Shown here one piece after another: positions 13,052 to 53,488 of a stretch of DNA of 64,000 nucleotides. The translations under genes and the position numbers were made by a program. Source of the DNA: Pachyseris speciosa (taxonomy: Eukaryota > Cnidaria > Anthozoa > Scleractinia > Pachyseridae); contig JAEMWC010001635.1 in NCBI GenBank assembly GCA_016490735.1, positions 56,276 through 120,275 on the forward strand, given 5' to 3'. The notes under the pieces are model-generated. The model did no database searches, was not told the origin of the DNA, and saw only the letters and a list, made by a program, of their open reading frames with translations. Each line of letters begins with the position of its first letter. The first letter of the stretch is position 1.

Positions 13052-13402
13052 AATTTTCCCGCCAAAAGACTTAGTATATATGGAGAAAAAATTTTGTGAC
13101 ACCTTAATGATTTAAAAGACTTTCAATTAACTAATTAAGACATTTAGAGTTAATAGAACAAGTTGTAACTGAGAGAAGTCAATACAATTTTATTGTACAT
13201 TATTTAAGAAACAAAATAAAGATTACACAATTTACAAACATGATCTGCTTCACTTATTGGGTTTAAAGGGAAATATATATTTTACTTAAACAATTAAGAG
13301 TAGCAGAGGTGACTTAATTAAATTTATATTATTGACTGAAAAAAAATTAAAAAAAACGGCGCATGCGTATTTTTTCTAAGTTTTTTGGCGGGAAAATTAT
13401 AC
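13052..13402. repeat. Inverted-repeat element with TTTTCCCGCCAAAA arms
   Basis: AATTTTCCCGCCAAAAGACTTAG near 13062 mirrors CTAAGTTTTTTGGCGGGAAAATT near 13377. Interior is AT-rich without a gene. Likely a MITE; no clear target duplication. Confidence 0.5.
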
Positions 13403-13959
13403 CGCTTTGAACAGCCCTTTAGACAAGTAAAAATTGGAAAAAACAATAAAATAGGATTTAATTAGAAAATAAATCACATGAAAACAAGTTGACAGAATTA
13501 AACTTTGGAACAAAATGTTTACGAAAATTAAGAAAACCTTTCACTTATGCTTAAAATCTTAGAAAGAAACTACACAGATTTGCAGAAACCTGTAAGCTTT
13601 CATGGCAAAATTTGCAAAATTACTGAACATGGAAAATTTCACATGATTAAACAAACTATACAATGCAAAACGATTGAGTTCCGAAAAGCAATGTGATAAG
13701 TCAGACTTTTCGTTTCATTAAGTTGTGAATTTCAGCATTGAAAAACTTAATCTTAGTATCTGCTTAGTATTTTACCGCGACTACTACGTTTTGTGTGTCG
13801 GTTACATTTGTCGCTGATTACAGAGAGTGCACAATGAAAGGAACAACGCTTTACTTAAACAACCAAAACTACAGTTTTCACTATCCGCAATGAAATAGTT
13901 TTGTTTTCCAGTTTACAAGACAAACAAAGGTCAACAAAACAAGTCGATTAGATCCTCAA
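13403..13959. other. AT-rich spacer, no gene seen
   Basis: No frame of note and no recognised repeat before the plus-orientation minisatellite. Confidence 0.35.
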
Positions 13960-14480
13960 GGACGACAATACGCATGAAAGCTACTGAGCAGTACTTTCCT
14001 GCCAGGCTGTTTATTATGCTGTAGAAAGCGGTTCTGACTTAATTTTTAGTTTTTGGATGAAATTTTAAGGCGAAAAGATTAGCGTGAATACCTTTTGAGA
14101 GGAACATTCCTACGCTATGTCTTATTATTTTGGTGGTTCTAGCACACGAGTTTGCAGATGAACTCCCAAAGCAGTTGACATTTGAACAAAAACTACTGAG
14201 CAGTACTTTCGTGTGGTGCTATTTATTACGCTGTACAAGGTGGTTCGAACTTTTGAATCTAAAAATGATATCGCAAAGTGTGACTATTCAATTGAAAGCT
14301 ACTGAGCAGTACTTTCCGGTGGTGCTGTTTATTATGCTGTGCAAGGTGATTCTAACTATTGAGTCTGTGGGTGAAATCCTAAAGTGTGGCCATTCAAATG
14401 AAAGCTACTGAGCAGTACTTCCCTGTAGCAGTTTATATTCTGCAAGGTAGTTTAACTTTTGATTTTCTGGATGAAATCAT
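13960..14480 (+). repeat. Minisatellite, plus orientation
   Basis: Four to five diverged units with GAAAGCTACTGAGCAGTACT and GTTTATTATGCTGT; reverse-complement orientation of the array at 10040-10760. Confidence 0.85.
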
Positions 14481-15240
14481 TTCGTGAATAACGTTCATGT
14501 TTCCGAAAGCGCCGTTTGGTTTGAATTGTCTTACGAAGCTCATAGCCCTTGCATTACCTCGTTGTTTGCCGACTTGAGTAGGCGTTTCAGTGGAAGAATT
14601 CATCCTGCTTATATTTCATAGATCTGAAGAGCCATATGGCACACACCATTTTCCCAAAAAAACATAATTTCTTATCAAAAATTGACCACTTAGAATCGAA
14701 ATAAGAATTCAATAAGCGAAATGCAGAGTTTCGTATGAACAGAACAAACGTTCCTGTATGTTTACCAAACGAAAATCTCACAAAAGGATCACCTCCTTAT
14801 TTCGAACAATGCAAACAAAAAAGCTGAAAATGTCACGACAAGCACTTTACAATTGGCTATTTTCCGGAAGCGAAATTCCTTTCATAGTGCACCCTTTTCG
14901 TGTTTAAAATCTAAATAACCTAACCTACAAATATACGAGATGCCCAACAGTTCCTTGGCTTGTGCTTTGTTTGTCTTTGCTTGTCCTTTGCTTGTCCTTT
15001 GCTTGTCCTTTCATCACTTCTCCTTTTTCAGAGCCATAGTAACCTTATGCAGCCTGCAAAAAGAAAAGGAAAGGAAAGAATTGAGTTTTAGGGTTCAACC
15101 CGGGTTACATGGGGGAAAACTCTCAGAAGACCTGTTTGGGGGAAAAAGGAAATTTCTCCTGGAATCTGGAGATATTCTCTGAAATTAATCTCGCTTGAGA
15201 CCCCAATAGAGAGCTTGCTTGCAGGCTAAATGAATATGTG
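14481..15240. other. Intergenic, no gene seen
   Basis: Contains a small tandem repeat (TTGCTTGTCCTT, about 14975-15012). No gene recognised. Confidence 0.4.
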
Positions 15241-15245
15241 AATGA

Positions 15246-15385
15246 TTGTACGGGAATCGAACTCACGACCTCTGCGATACCCGTGGGTTCGAATCCCGTA
15301 CAAGCCTGAATTTTTTCAGGCTTTATTTTCACTACTGCTTAAGTAGTGTTCATAACTGCGATGATCATTCACATATTCATGTATA
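15246..15385. repeat. Truncated palindromic tRNA-like repeat
   Basis: Two 3' halves of the tRNA-like unit fused head to head: a minus-orientation piece (15247-15280) runs directly into a plus-orientation piece (15282-15306), followed by the family tail GTTCATAACTGCGATGATCA. Confidence 0.7.
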
Positions 15386-15922
15386 TATTTTGTGACGCTA
15401 ACTCTTCATGCTCGTCGTTTTTGGAATGGGTTAGTATGACAGTGACGCATGCATATTAGGCTCGAAATATGAAGTGGCATGTACCTTTAAAAAGAATAAA
15501 TTAGACGCTGACAAAGGCTAACTAAAAAACTTTTAAGCTGCGGTTGCTAACACGATCAAATTTTCCTCCTGTTTGTCAGCCAACAAAGATAGCGCAAGAC
15601 AACGCTGAACTATGAGACAAAAATTCCGCCGTAAACGATATACAAGTTGAAATCGAGCACTTAACGCTTAAATGTTAATGGAGTCGTTGTAGTTTATCTG
15701 TATATCGAGAAAGAGAGACAAGGCTGTATTTTAACTTACATAAATTGTTGTTCCCATTCTTTCGGTCCGTGTTTGGTGAGTCCTCTTGCATTTATCCTTC
15801 TGGAGATAGACACGGCCGTTTAAGATTTCCTGTTGAAGAGAACGGACGGGTGTTAAAATCGTCAAAACTATACCGATCGCTTTCCACACATTGCAGTTTT
15901 ATAGTCGATTAGATACATCTTA

Positions 15923-16028
15923 GGCCCGGTTCAAACGTCGAACTTCACATGTGCCGAACCTAATGCAAATGAGTGAAAACAATAGATTTTACTCAAATAC
16001 ATGTGAAGTTCGACGTTTGAACCGGGCC
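15923..16028. mobile_element. Harbinger-type foldback MITE, copy 1
   Basis: 106 bp beginning GGCCCGGTTC and ending with its complement, flanked by TTA at 15920-15922 and 16029-16031. GG-CC ends with 3-bp TTA/TAA duplications are the mark of PIF/Harbinger elements. The arms are nearly complete mirror images. Confidence 0.8.
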
Positions 16029-16742
16029 TTAAAACTGACAAATATTCCGTTACTTTAATATAATTTACACACATAACACTAACGCTGTGATACACAGAAA
16101 CGCCGAAGATAATTTTTCAGCAAACTTCTCTTTTTGAACGAGAAATAATCAACAGTCTTATACTTTGAATGAATACGAGTGATCATCATTTGCTGTAACG
16201 AAACAACTTCGTAGCGAAGCGACTCTGTAGCGAAACAACAAGATACCCCATTAACATAAAGAATATCAAGGTTACCACAACCAACTAGAATGGGAAGAAT
16301 GCTTACTGTAATCACACATTTATATCAAATGCAAGACTATTTGGAAAAATACTTGCAATAAGAATACAGTAACCTTCTCCTTTAAAGCAAAACTTCATAA
16401 TTACCTCGCTAACAAACGAAGAAACTACATAACCGACTTCATGACTTTTGCTCTGTCAGCAAGTGCGTCCAGCGTTCGTCCAGAAAGCAACGTTTTCATG
16501 ATTAATGGCCGGGTGGTTTTCTCGGGCAGAAATTTCCAATTTCACAGTATCAAGTAGCAGCATGAACGCTTAGCTGAAGGAACAAGCTGATAGCTTGAGG
16601 GAAGCCATGTTGCGTTTCTGTACTTGTCGCACATGTAGAAGGTGACAGACAAGCATGAATAATAACAAGAAAAATTTGCAATTCAAATAGAGATACGGTG
16701 TCTTTTTTGAAAACAAAAAAAAGGACTATATTTTGAAACTAA

Positions 16743-16862
16743 GGCCCGGTTTAAACGTCGAACTTCACATGTGCCGAATCTAATGCAAATGAGCGAAAAC
16801 AATAGATTTTTCTCATTTGCATTAGATTCGGCACATGTGAAGTTCGACGTTTAAACCGGGCC
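16743..16862. mobile_element. Harbinger-type foldback MITE, copy 2
   Basis: 120 bp, same family as the copy at 15923, with flanking TAA at 16740-16742 and 16863-16865. The arms pair almost perfectly around a short centre, which suggests recent activity. Confidence 0.85.
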
Positions 16863-16865
16863 TAA

Positions 16866-17180
16866 CACGTCTTATAACATGACAGCACAAATTTCATATA
16901 TCTTTCAAGGGTATTTAACAATTCGTAAAACATTATCACCGCAAATGATACAATCAAGGCTTGCGACAAACGCCTCGGATATGCGAAAAGTTCTTTCTGA
17001 AAAGGGTGCAAGAGCGTTTTTCCGTTGATTGAAACGAGCTTTCACAAATTCAGATGTAATATTTTGTTATTCATCTTGTGAAAAGGTAAAACACAACTGC
17101 CATTATTTCATTATCAGCACAAAACGTAATGCGAACAGAATTTGCATAGACTCCCCACCTGTGACTTAATTCTTTCTTCA

Positions 17181-17213
<33 letters not shown>

Positions 17214-17626
17214 TATTATTATTATTATTTTATTATTATTATTATTATTTTTTTTTTTTTACTTCTGTCCTTTGAATCACATTAAGTCACGAACAGATTG
17301 TGTTGGTGCTGTGTGCTAGGACCTTTGCTGTAACTCTTTTCTTCGTGAGCCCACAGGCACAGCATAAAACTGAGTAAACAAATAACAAGATCATCAGTGC
17401 AGCGCCTTCCGCAGTTCAAAAACAGTCTCTGGCGAAAGGCCAAAACAATGTGACTCTTTCCCTATTAGGCATTTAATCACAATTTGCCACGATAATGTAT
17501 TTTTGTGTTAGCTGTCCCTTGTAGTCCATATATCCAGCACAGTTTCTTGAGGCCACAAAAATCAAGCTGTAACGGCATCAGTGTCATCAGTGAAGCAATG
17601 ACGTCATCAGTTAAGCAACGACGTCA
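16866..17626. other. Region downstream of POLR1A with a TTA microsatellite
   Basis: A TTA array occupies about 17185-17260 and would supply AATAAA-like hexamers on the minus strand for POLR1A polyadenylation. Just before the stop codon a 20-bp unit (GACGTCATCAGT.AAGCAA) is repeated about three times at 17578-17635. Confidence 0.5.
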
Positions 17627-47922
<30,296 letters not shown>

Positions 47923-48454
47923 CTGTCGATAAGTTTGGAGTTAAAACATTAAAGGAAGTAAGCCAAAGTTACTAAAATGAACATACATGTAATTACTAGC
48001 GGGGACTTCAATAATGAGGATGGCAACAGTGACGAGAACTCCATAGGTTTACAGAGAAAACTAAATGTATGTATGTAAGTATGTATAGTTACTGTTAAGG
48101 GAAGTAATAATCGCTTTGCATTGCGAGTCATCATTTATTTTTTGGTATATTTCTTTATTGTTGTCTTCAAAAGAACAATGCGAAAAGACCAAATTCAAGG
48201 TTTTGTTCACAGTTGCATACATGTAACAGTTTTAAAATTTGTCGTTCTTTTGTAAATTACAGCTGTACTTCAACAGCATTCAGAGTAAATTTTAGTTCCT
48301 GATCACAAGATCATTGGGTTGTTGAGTTTTAATGCTTTACAGTGTGATATAGTAGAAAGTGCAATATGCTATTTACTTAATTTCCTTGTAAAACAAATAT
48401 CAGACAGTTTGCAATTAACATTTCCAAGGACCTAAACTGTTTTAATTAATTCTT
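47923..48454. other. Sequence upstream of the first visible POLR1A exon
   Basis: No further POLR1A exon found here. AT-rich. Confidence 0.4.
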
Positions 48455-48458
48455 TTAA

Positions 48459-49470
48459 CCCATTGACTACCGCAGGTTTTTACATTTTCGGAGTGATTTT
48501 CCACCTATAAACGATGAATAGCAATTCGTGACTCTTTATTTAACTACCAGGGAAAAGTGGTGCTGTCCTAAGCCACCGGAGGCTCAAGGTTTCTGAAAAC
48601 GTCATTTTGACGTAGCTATTTTTATCCGTGAAGCGACAGCAATGGCCCAAGTTCGGTTTGCTTGCGATTTCTGCTAAATTTACAGCCATTTTTCATCTTT
48701 AGCGGCTGCCTGATGAGCATCATTAAGCGTGACGGTAGCTAAGAGTCCACTTTCTCAAAGAATCGAGCAAGGTGATGTACTTTGTTGTTGAATTTGGCTT
48801 GTTACTCGACGAACTGGGAATTTGGCCGGTCGAACACTTAGTACCTTTGGGACTCGACTATTGATGAATTTCTCGACCTACTGCCACATATTTTGGAATT
48901 TCTGTGTACTGAAGATGACTACGAGCAGGAAATTTTGGCGGTAGGTCGGAGTGGCTGTAGACTTAGTTTATATGTGAAAGAATTGGGGGAAGGAACGGGC
49001 GCTGTCAAAAATTCTCGTAAGTTCCCAGCATGCAATGCGCTCAAGATGTGGAAAATGTCGCAAAGGCCCGAATGCACTGGAACAAAAGGCTGTATCTACG
49101 CTCGGGAGAAGAATATGAACAAAAAAGTCATTTCTAAGCTAGAAAAAGGACTGAATTTCGTTATGATGGTTGAGTTTTGGTTTTTTCGACGATGATTTCC
49201 CTAAAAAACATGAAGGCAAAAAGGGGCATTTTTGTTGTTTCTCTTTGACGTTAAAAACGGCCAGTTTCGTTCTTGTCCAAACTCAAAAGGCCATATTTGG
49301 TAAAAATCGCTACGTTTCTTGCATTTATTGGATATCCAAATTTAAAGGGCATTCCATTTCGTGCTCACAACTAACAGTTAAGGCAATATTCGTGCGATTG
49401 AGAGAGTTGCAATGTTTTGAAGCATGGGAGTTTTTTACGGCCGGTTTTGGCCGGCACGGGTGCCAATGGG
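48459..49470. mobile_element. piggyBac-like non-autonomous element
   Basis: Starts CCCATTG after TTAA (48455-48458) and ends CAATGGG before TTAA (49471-49474). TTAA duplications with CCC/GGG ends are the piggyBac pattern. Inside is a frame on plus (48893-49195) that I do not recognise; no transposase motif is seen. A partial copy of its GGCCGG..right end lies inverted at 50103-50145. Confidence 0.7.
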
Positions 49471-49640
49471 TTAATACAGAACTTCAGAATACTAATAGTA
49501 TTTCTCTGTTTAAGTCTAATTGAGAACTGACTGCCCCTATTTTGAACAAGCTGCTTTATGTTTTGCTACCTGTGAGTGGTTGTTTGTGTGCTTGCTTTTT
49601 AGCCTACATGTACAATCATGTAAAATAATGTATTCCTTAA

Positions 49641-49968
49641 TTAACCCTTTAACCCCTAAGGGGTATCCCTTTGAGGAGTAAAATCGTCTCTGACTGGTGT
49701 TAGACAGAGTAAAATCTATAAGTCACTCTTAGGGAGTAAAGGGTTAACTAAAGGAAGATAGTTCTTTAACCCTTGAACCCCTAAGGGGTCTCCCTTTGAT
49801 GAGCAAAATTATCTGGCATTAGACAGAGTAAAATCTATACATGTACATGTAAGTCACTCTTAGGAAGTAAAGGGTTAAGGGAGATAGTTTTTTAACCCTT
49901 TAATCCCCAACTGGTCTCCCTTTGACGAGTAAAATAGTCTTTACTCTTAGGGAGTAAAGGGTTAAATA
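49641..49968. mobile_element. Three adjacent TTAA mini-elements
   Basis: Units at about 49643-49746, 49768-49877 and 49891-49966, each roughly TTAACCCTTTAA(C/T)CCC at the left and GGAGTAAAGGGTTAA at the right, with an inner AGAGTAAAATCTATA. About 75-110 bp each and nearly abutting. Confidence 0.75.
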
Positions 49969-50560
49969 AGATATGCCAAAAAATTGTTATTTCAAAGTTG
50001 TATTTTATGAGGGGCTATTTAGTGTACACTGTAGCTCGAATAAGCCCTTTGAATGGTTTCCCTATGAGCATCCTCGCCATATGCTTCTCTTTCTTTTGTT
50101 ATTCAACCCATTGGCACCTGTGCCGGCCAAAACCGGCGCACAGAACCACGCCCCTTGTACCGCTTGTGTCATTATCAGTTTTAATGCTCGTGCGGATTGG
50201 GTAGCCTGTGCAGGGGGATGAGATCTTTCAAACCATACCCAAATGAGCACCATTCCGTCAAACAGGCCGGAGAAAACCCGAAAAAACCAAGTGACGTTGA
50301 GCCGAAAATTTAAATGAAAATCTTGTTCCACTACCCACCTGCACTTCCTTCCACCTAATCCTATGATCCTAAAAGGTTTTCCACAAATCTTTTCCACCGA
50401 AAGGAAGCCCAGCAAGACAAAAAGAAAGCGAGGCGAGAAAAGGGGAGGAGAGAAAGCGAAAGGTAGAAGCAGAGGGGGTGGTGAAAAGTAGTATAGTGTT
50501 TGGGGGTACGAAATCATTTTATCTCGTTTTCCCCAAACTACTACTGCCTTCTGATCTCGT
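49969..50560. other. Mixed repeat fragments, no gene supported
   Basis: Includes the inverted end of the 48459 element (50103-50145) and a purine-rich stretch at 50400-50470. A minus frame through 50062-50517 has no domain content and crosses the repeat fragment. Confidence 0.4.
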
Positions 50561-50571
50561 ATTCTGGAAAT

Positions 50572-50726
50572 GGAATATATAGTTGTTCAATCTGATGGAA
50601 TATATAGTTATTTAATTTGATGGAATATATAGTTATTTAATTTGATGGAATATATAGTTATTTAATTTGAGGGAATATATAGTTATTTAATGTGATGGAA
50701 TCTATAGTTGTTCAATCTGATGGAAC
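50572..50726. repeat. 25-bp tandem repeat at the edge of the Polinton
   Basis: Six units of GGAATATATAGTT(A/G)TT plus AATTTGAT, starting at 50572, 50597, 50622, 50647, 50672 and 50697. A 19-bp direct repeat GCGTGACATTCTCGGAAAA follows at 50761 and 50788. Confidence 0.85.
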
Positions 50727-50871
50727 CAAGGTCAGCACATTTTTGATCTCGTATTAAAATGCGTGACATTCTCGGAAAAATCACCAAGCGTGACATTCTC
50801 GGAAAACAGGGAATGAGTCATCGCCTATCATGTGTTAGCTGCATAAAGAAATAATATCTCATATAATATAG

Positions 50872-51435
50872 ATGAGTTGTAATTTAGTAATCCACAATGA
50901 ATTGAAGAATATGGGAGAGTTCACATGTCCTTTTTGTGATCAGCTATTGGTCAAAGTTGTTAAAAGTGTGAAAGCACCTTGCTGTGATAAACAGAAAATG
51001 TTTAATGATGATGGTGAAAATGTTTGTCTAAATTGTGGTTCAGTCCACGGCTATGACTATTGTAAGGAGTACGTTGACTTTCATAATAATATGTATAAAA
51101 TACGGCGAAAATCTGTATATCACCGGAAGTACCATATTGAAAATGTGATAAATGGTATATGTTGCAAGAATGGACTTCAAATTTCTGTAAAAGATAAAGG
51201 CAAAATATTGAAAATATTCCAAGAGATAGACACTGTCCTTCCTTTGGTGAATAAGAATCGTAAAAGGATGATAAGTACGAAATTTATGCTTAAGAAAATA
51301 TTTTTAATGCTTGATCTTCCATTTGATAAAATAATAGTTACTAGATCAAAGAAGACATTAAAATTTTATGATCAATATTGGGTTGAGATTCTATTGTTGA
51401 GATTTGATAAGATTATTAGTATTATCAAGCAGTGA
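50872..51435 (+). CDS. VLTF3-like late transcription factor
   Basis: 187 codons, open. The N-terminus has zinc-ligand pairs CPFC (19-22), CC (37-38) and CLNCG (52-56). The rest has YHRKYHIENVI, then NRKRMISTKFMLKKIF, SKKTLKFYDQYW and a hydrophobic end, the order of conserved blocks in poxvirus-type VLTF3 proteins, which switch on late (virion) genes. An alternative start is the Met at residue 14, just before the first zinc pair. A CATATAATATAG box precedes the ATG. It converges with and overlaps the next gene by 11 bp. Family assignment is from memory of the motif pattern. Confidence 0.65.
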   Translation: MSCNLVIHNELKNMGEFTCPFCDQLLVKVVKSVKAPCCDKQKMFNDDGENVCLNCGSVHGYDYCKEYVDFHNNMYKIRRKSVYHRKYHIENVINGICCKNGLQISVKDKGKILKIFQEIDTVLPLVNKNRKRMISTKFMLKKIFLMLDLPFDKIIVTRSKKTLKFYDQYWVEILLLRFDKIISIIKQ

Positions 51436-51910
51436 ATTTTTCATCATATTTCAGTAGGTACTTATCAATAATTGGACTATTGTCAGTCACATAATCATCA
51501 ATATTCTTCATTGAGATTTGTATACTTGAAGCATCAAAATCACCACTTCTCAACTTGTCTTTTATTGAATTGAGTAGATGTTGATAGCTTTGATAAGCAT
51601 ATGTGCAATTCTGGATTTTCAAATCTAGGTTTTTATGCTTCATCCACCCTTGTATCAAAAGTGCTGCTGTACTGATGGCTACCAAACTAACACCACCTGT
51701 TGCCACACTTGTGGCGAGACCCCCAGTTGCAAAGATGATGGACAAGGAATTCCCCAGTAATTTCCATTTTTTGAACCGTTTAACAGCCTGTTTATGAGCC
51801 CAACACTTTCTGTGATATGTGTGGTAATAGGCTTTTAATTCATTTACCTGATCTTCTGTTAATTCACCTGAAATATGGTTCCAGCTGAATATGCTTTTTC
51901 GCTCTTTCAT
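51425..51910 (-). CDS. Two-hydrophobic-segment protein of unknown role
   Basis: 161 residues. A charged N-terminus (1-50, with HRKCWAHKQAVKRFKKWK) leads into a long hydrophobic, Gly/Ala/Thr-rich stretch at about 51-88 that could form a helical hairpin in a membrane, then an amphipathic C-terminal half. The layout is like bacterial SLATT 2TM proteins, but that is only an impression of architecture. Last gene of the minus-strand block; 9 bp separate it from the gene upstream. Role unknown. Confidence 0.6.
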   Translation of the reverse strand: MKERKSIFSWNHISGELTEDQVNELKAYYHTYHRKCWAHKQAVKRFKKWKLLGNSLSIIFATGGLATSVATGGVSLVAISTAALLIQGWMKHKNLDLKIQNCTYAYQSYQHLLNSIKDKLRSGDFDASSIQISMKNIDDYVTDNSPIIDKYLLKYDEKFTA

Positions 51911-51919
51911 ACAATATGC

Positions 51920-52339
51920 TTATATAACGATTCTGTTCAACACACAGTACCACAAACCAGACAATTGCCCACTTAGAGGTGATAACTTACTAATTTTAGT
52001 CGTCAAGAAAGACGGTAGAGCATAAGAATATCCTCTATCAAGTGCATGTTTGACATAAAACCTACCAAAGGCATCGTGTAATATACCATGTGTCTGTAAT
52101 GTATCAATCCAACCAAGAGTATGCTCCAAAAAATGTGTTAAGCAGCCCTCACCGGGACCGATTAATCCAATGCCTATATGCTCCTGGATAATGTCTCTCA
52201 CTTCAATATATTTGTTAAAATGTTTGTGATGCAAATACTGGTAAACCAAAGCTGATTTCAAAATCCTCTTATCAACACCAGGGTTTTTTCGTTCAGCATC
52301 TCGAGTAAACCATCTCACATATCTAATTATTTTATTCAT
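51920..52339 (-). CDS. Unknown 139-residue protein
   Basis: Open frame. Its ATG overlaps the end of the fibre gene upstream (stop at 52332-52334), as in compact viral operons. Contains GIGLIGPGEGCL and a later LHDAFGRFY, a glycine loop followed by an HD pair that faintly recalls phospholipase A2 folds, but the cysteines of true PLA2 are lacking. A TATAATATAA box precedes the ATG. I do not recognise the family. Confidence 0.55.
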   Translation of the reverse strand: MNKIIRYVRWFTRDAERKNPGVDKRILKSALVYQYLHHKHFNKYIEVRDIIQEHIGIGLIGPGEGCLTHFLEHTLGWIDTLQTHGILHDAFGRFYVKHALDRGYSYALPSFLTTKISKLSPLSGQLSGLWYCVLNRIVI

Positions 52340-53361
52340 TTATATTATATCGTTGGATTAAAATTTGATGATGATCTGAAATTGTTTTTTCGCCTAATAT
52401 AGAATCCAAGTACACACAGAAAAAAATAACACTACCGTCAAGAGGTGCGATGGAGCTAGGATCCAAATCACCAAAAGTCATTTGCTGACTACCAATTCTG
52501 TTAGCCGCTGTAAAACTTCCAATATGTTTTTTTATTCCAATATATTTTACTTGTGTTTGTTTTTGGAGAAGATAAATTATCCCAGTGAACAGACAAGCAG
52601 TGCCAAACATTTATTTGACCCAAATCATTTGTGGAATAATCTGCTATTTTTCTGAAGTTATTTATAGATGCTGCTGGACCGAAATACACACAATTTGATT
52701 GATCAACACCACTTATAATTAAATTTGAACCATTGAGATAGCTGACAAACTTATCAAAACCTTTATTATCATGACCAAAAAGACCATTTTTCCATGCATT
52801 TCCACCTGTATTTGAATTTATTTTATAAACAATGAAGACATTAACAGCATTATTATTTAAATTGATTTGACTTATCATTCTCTGTGATCCATCAAACTTC
52901 AAAAAATAATATCCATTATGTTTCTCAGCCTTGGTACAAACAGTGGGTCTTGCGTTCAAAGTCGGTTGCGTTGCATTATTTTCTTCTTTCGAGAGATCGT
53001 ACAATGTTTCAACTTTTCTGTCTGCATTCATATCTAAAAAATTATTATTCGCTCTTTCGATTTGATAAGTACATTTAGAGTTTAATCTGATGAATTCAGA
53101 AACCCATAAATCCAAAAAACTATCTCTGACAATATATGAAACTTGTGATTTGATTACAACATCATTTGAATCATTGCCTTCTTTTACATTTGTAAGAAGT
53201 TTATTTCCAAGATCATAGTTTCCATCTTGCGTTAATGTAAATCCATCACCTTTTGGACCAATTAGACCTCTATCACCTTTATCACCTTTAGGACCAATTG
53301 CACCAGTATCGCCTTTATCACCTTTATTATCTTGATTTTGTGGAGAATTGAAAACTCCCAT
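52332..53361 (-). pseudogene. Collagen-like fibre with lectin-type head (fibre 2), frameshifted
   Basis: Starts MGVFNSP, then Gly-X-Y repeats (about residues 14-40), a short fibre block (DGNYDLGNKLLTNV) and a C-terminal domain of about 200 residues with features of a laminin-G/concanavalin-type sandwich (YYFLKFDGSQRM, VFIVYKINS, and near the end MTFGDLDPSSIAPLDG). The reading frame changes at a run of seven A/T at 52527-52533, so the last about 65 residues are in another frame. The N-terminus matches that of the large fibre at 57047, suggesting a shared virion anchor with exchangeable heads. Likely receptor or surface binding (inference). Confidence 0.7.
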
Positions 53362-53488
53362 TATAATATTAATTTAGATTAATTCATGACCACTTCAAGT
53401 GTGAATGTTGTATCAAATGCACCTGTATTAGGATGTGAATAATCAATGATTAAATAGCCTCTCGATAATGATTTGTTGATATTGACCG

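Noticed and set aside
48893..49195. 100-residue frame as a separate host gene
   Set aside because: Contained within a TTAA element; reported only as part of that element.
50062..50517. 151-residue minus frame
   Set aside because: Crosses an inverted fragment of a piggyBac-like element and purine-rich sequence; not homologous in appearance to POLR1A or viral genes.
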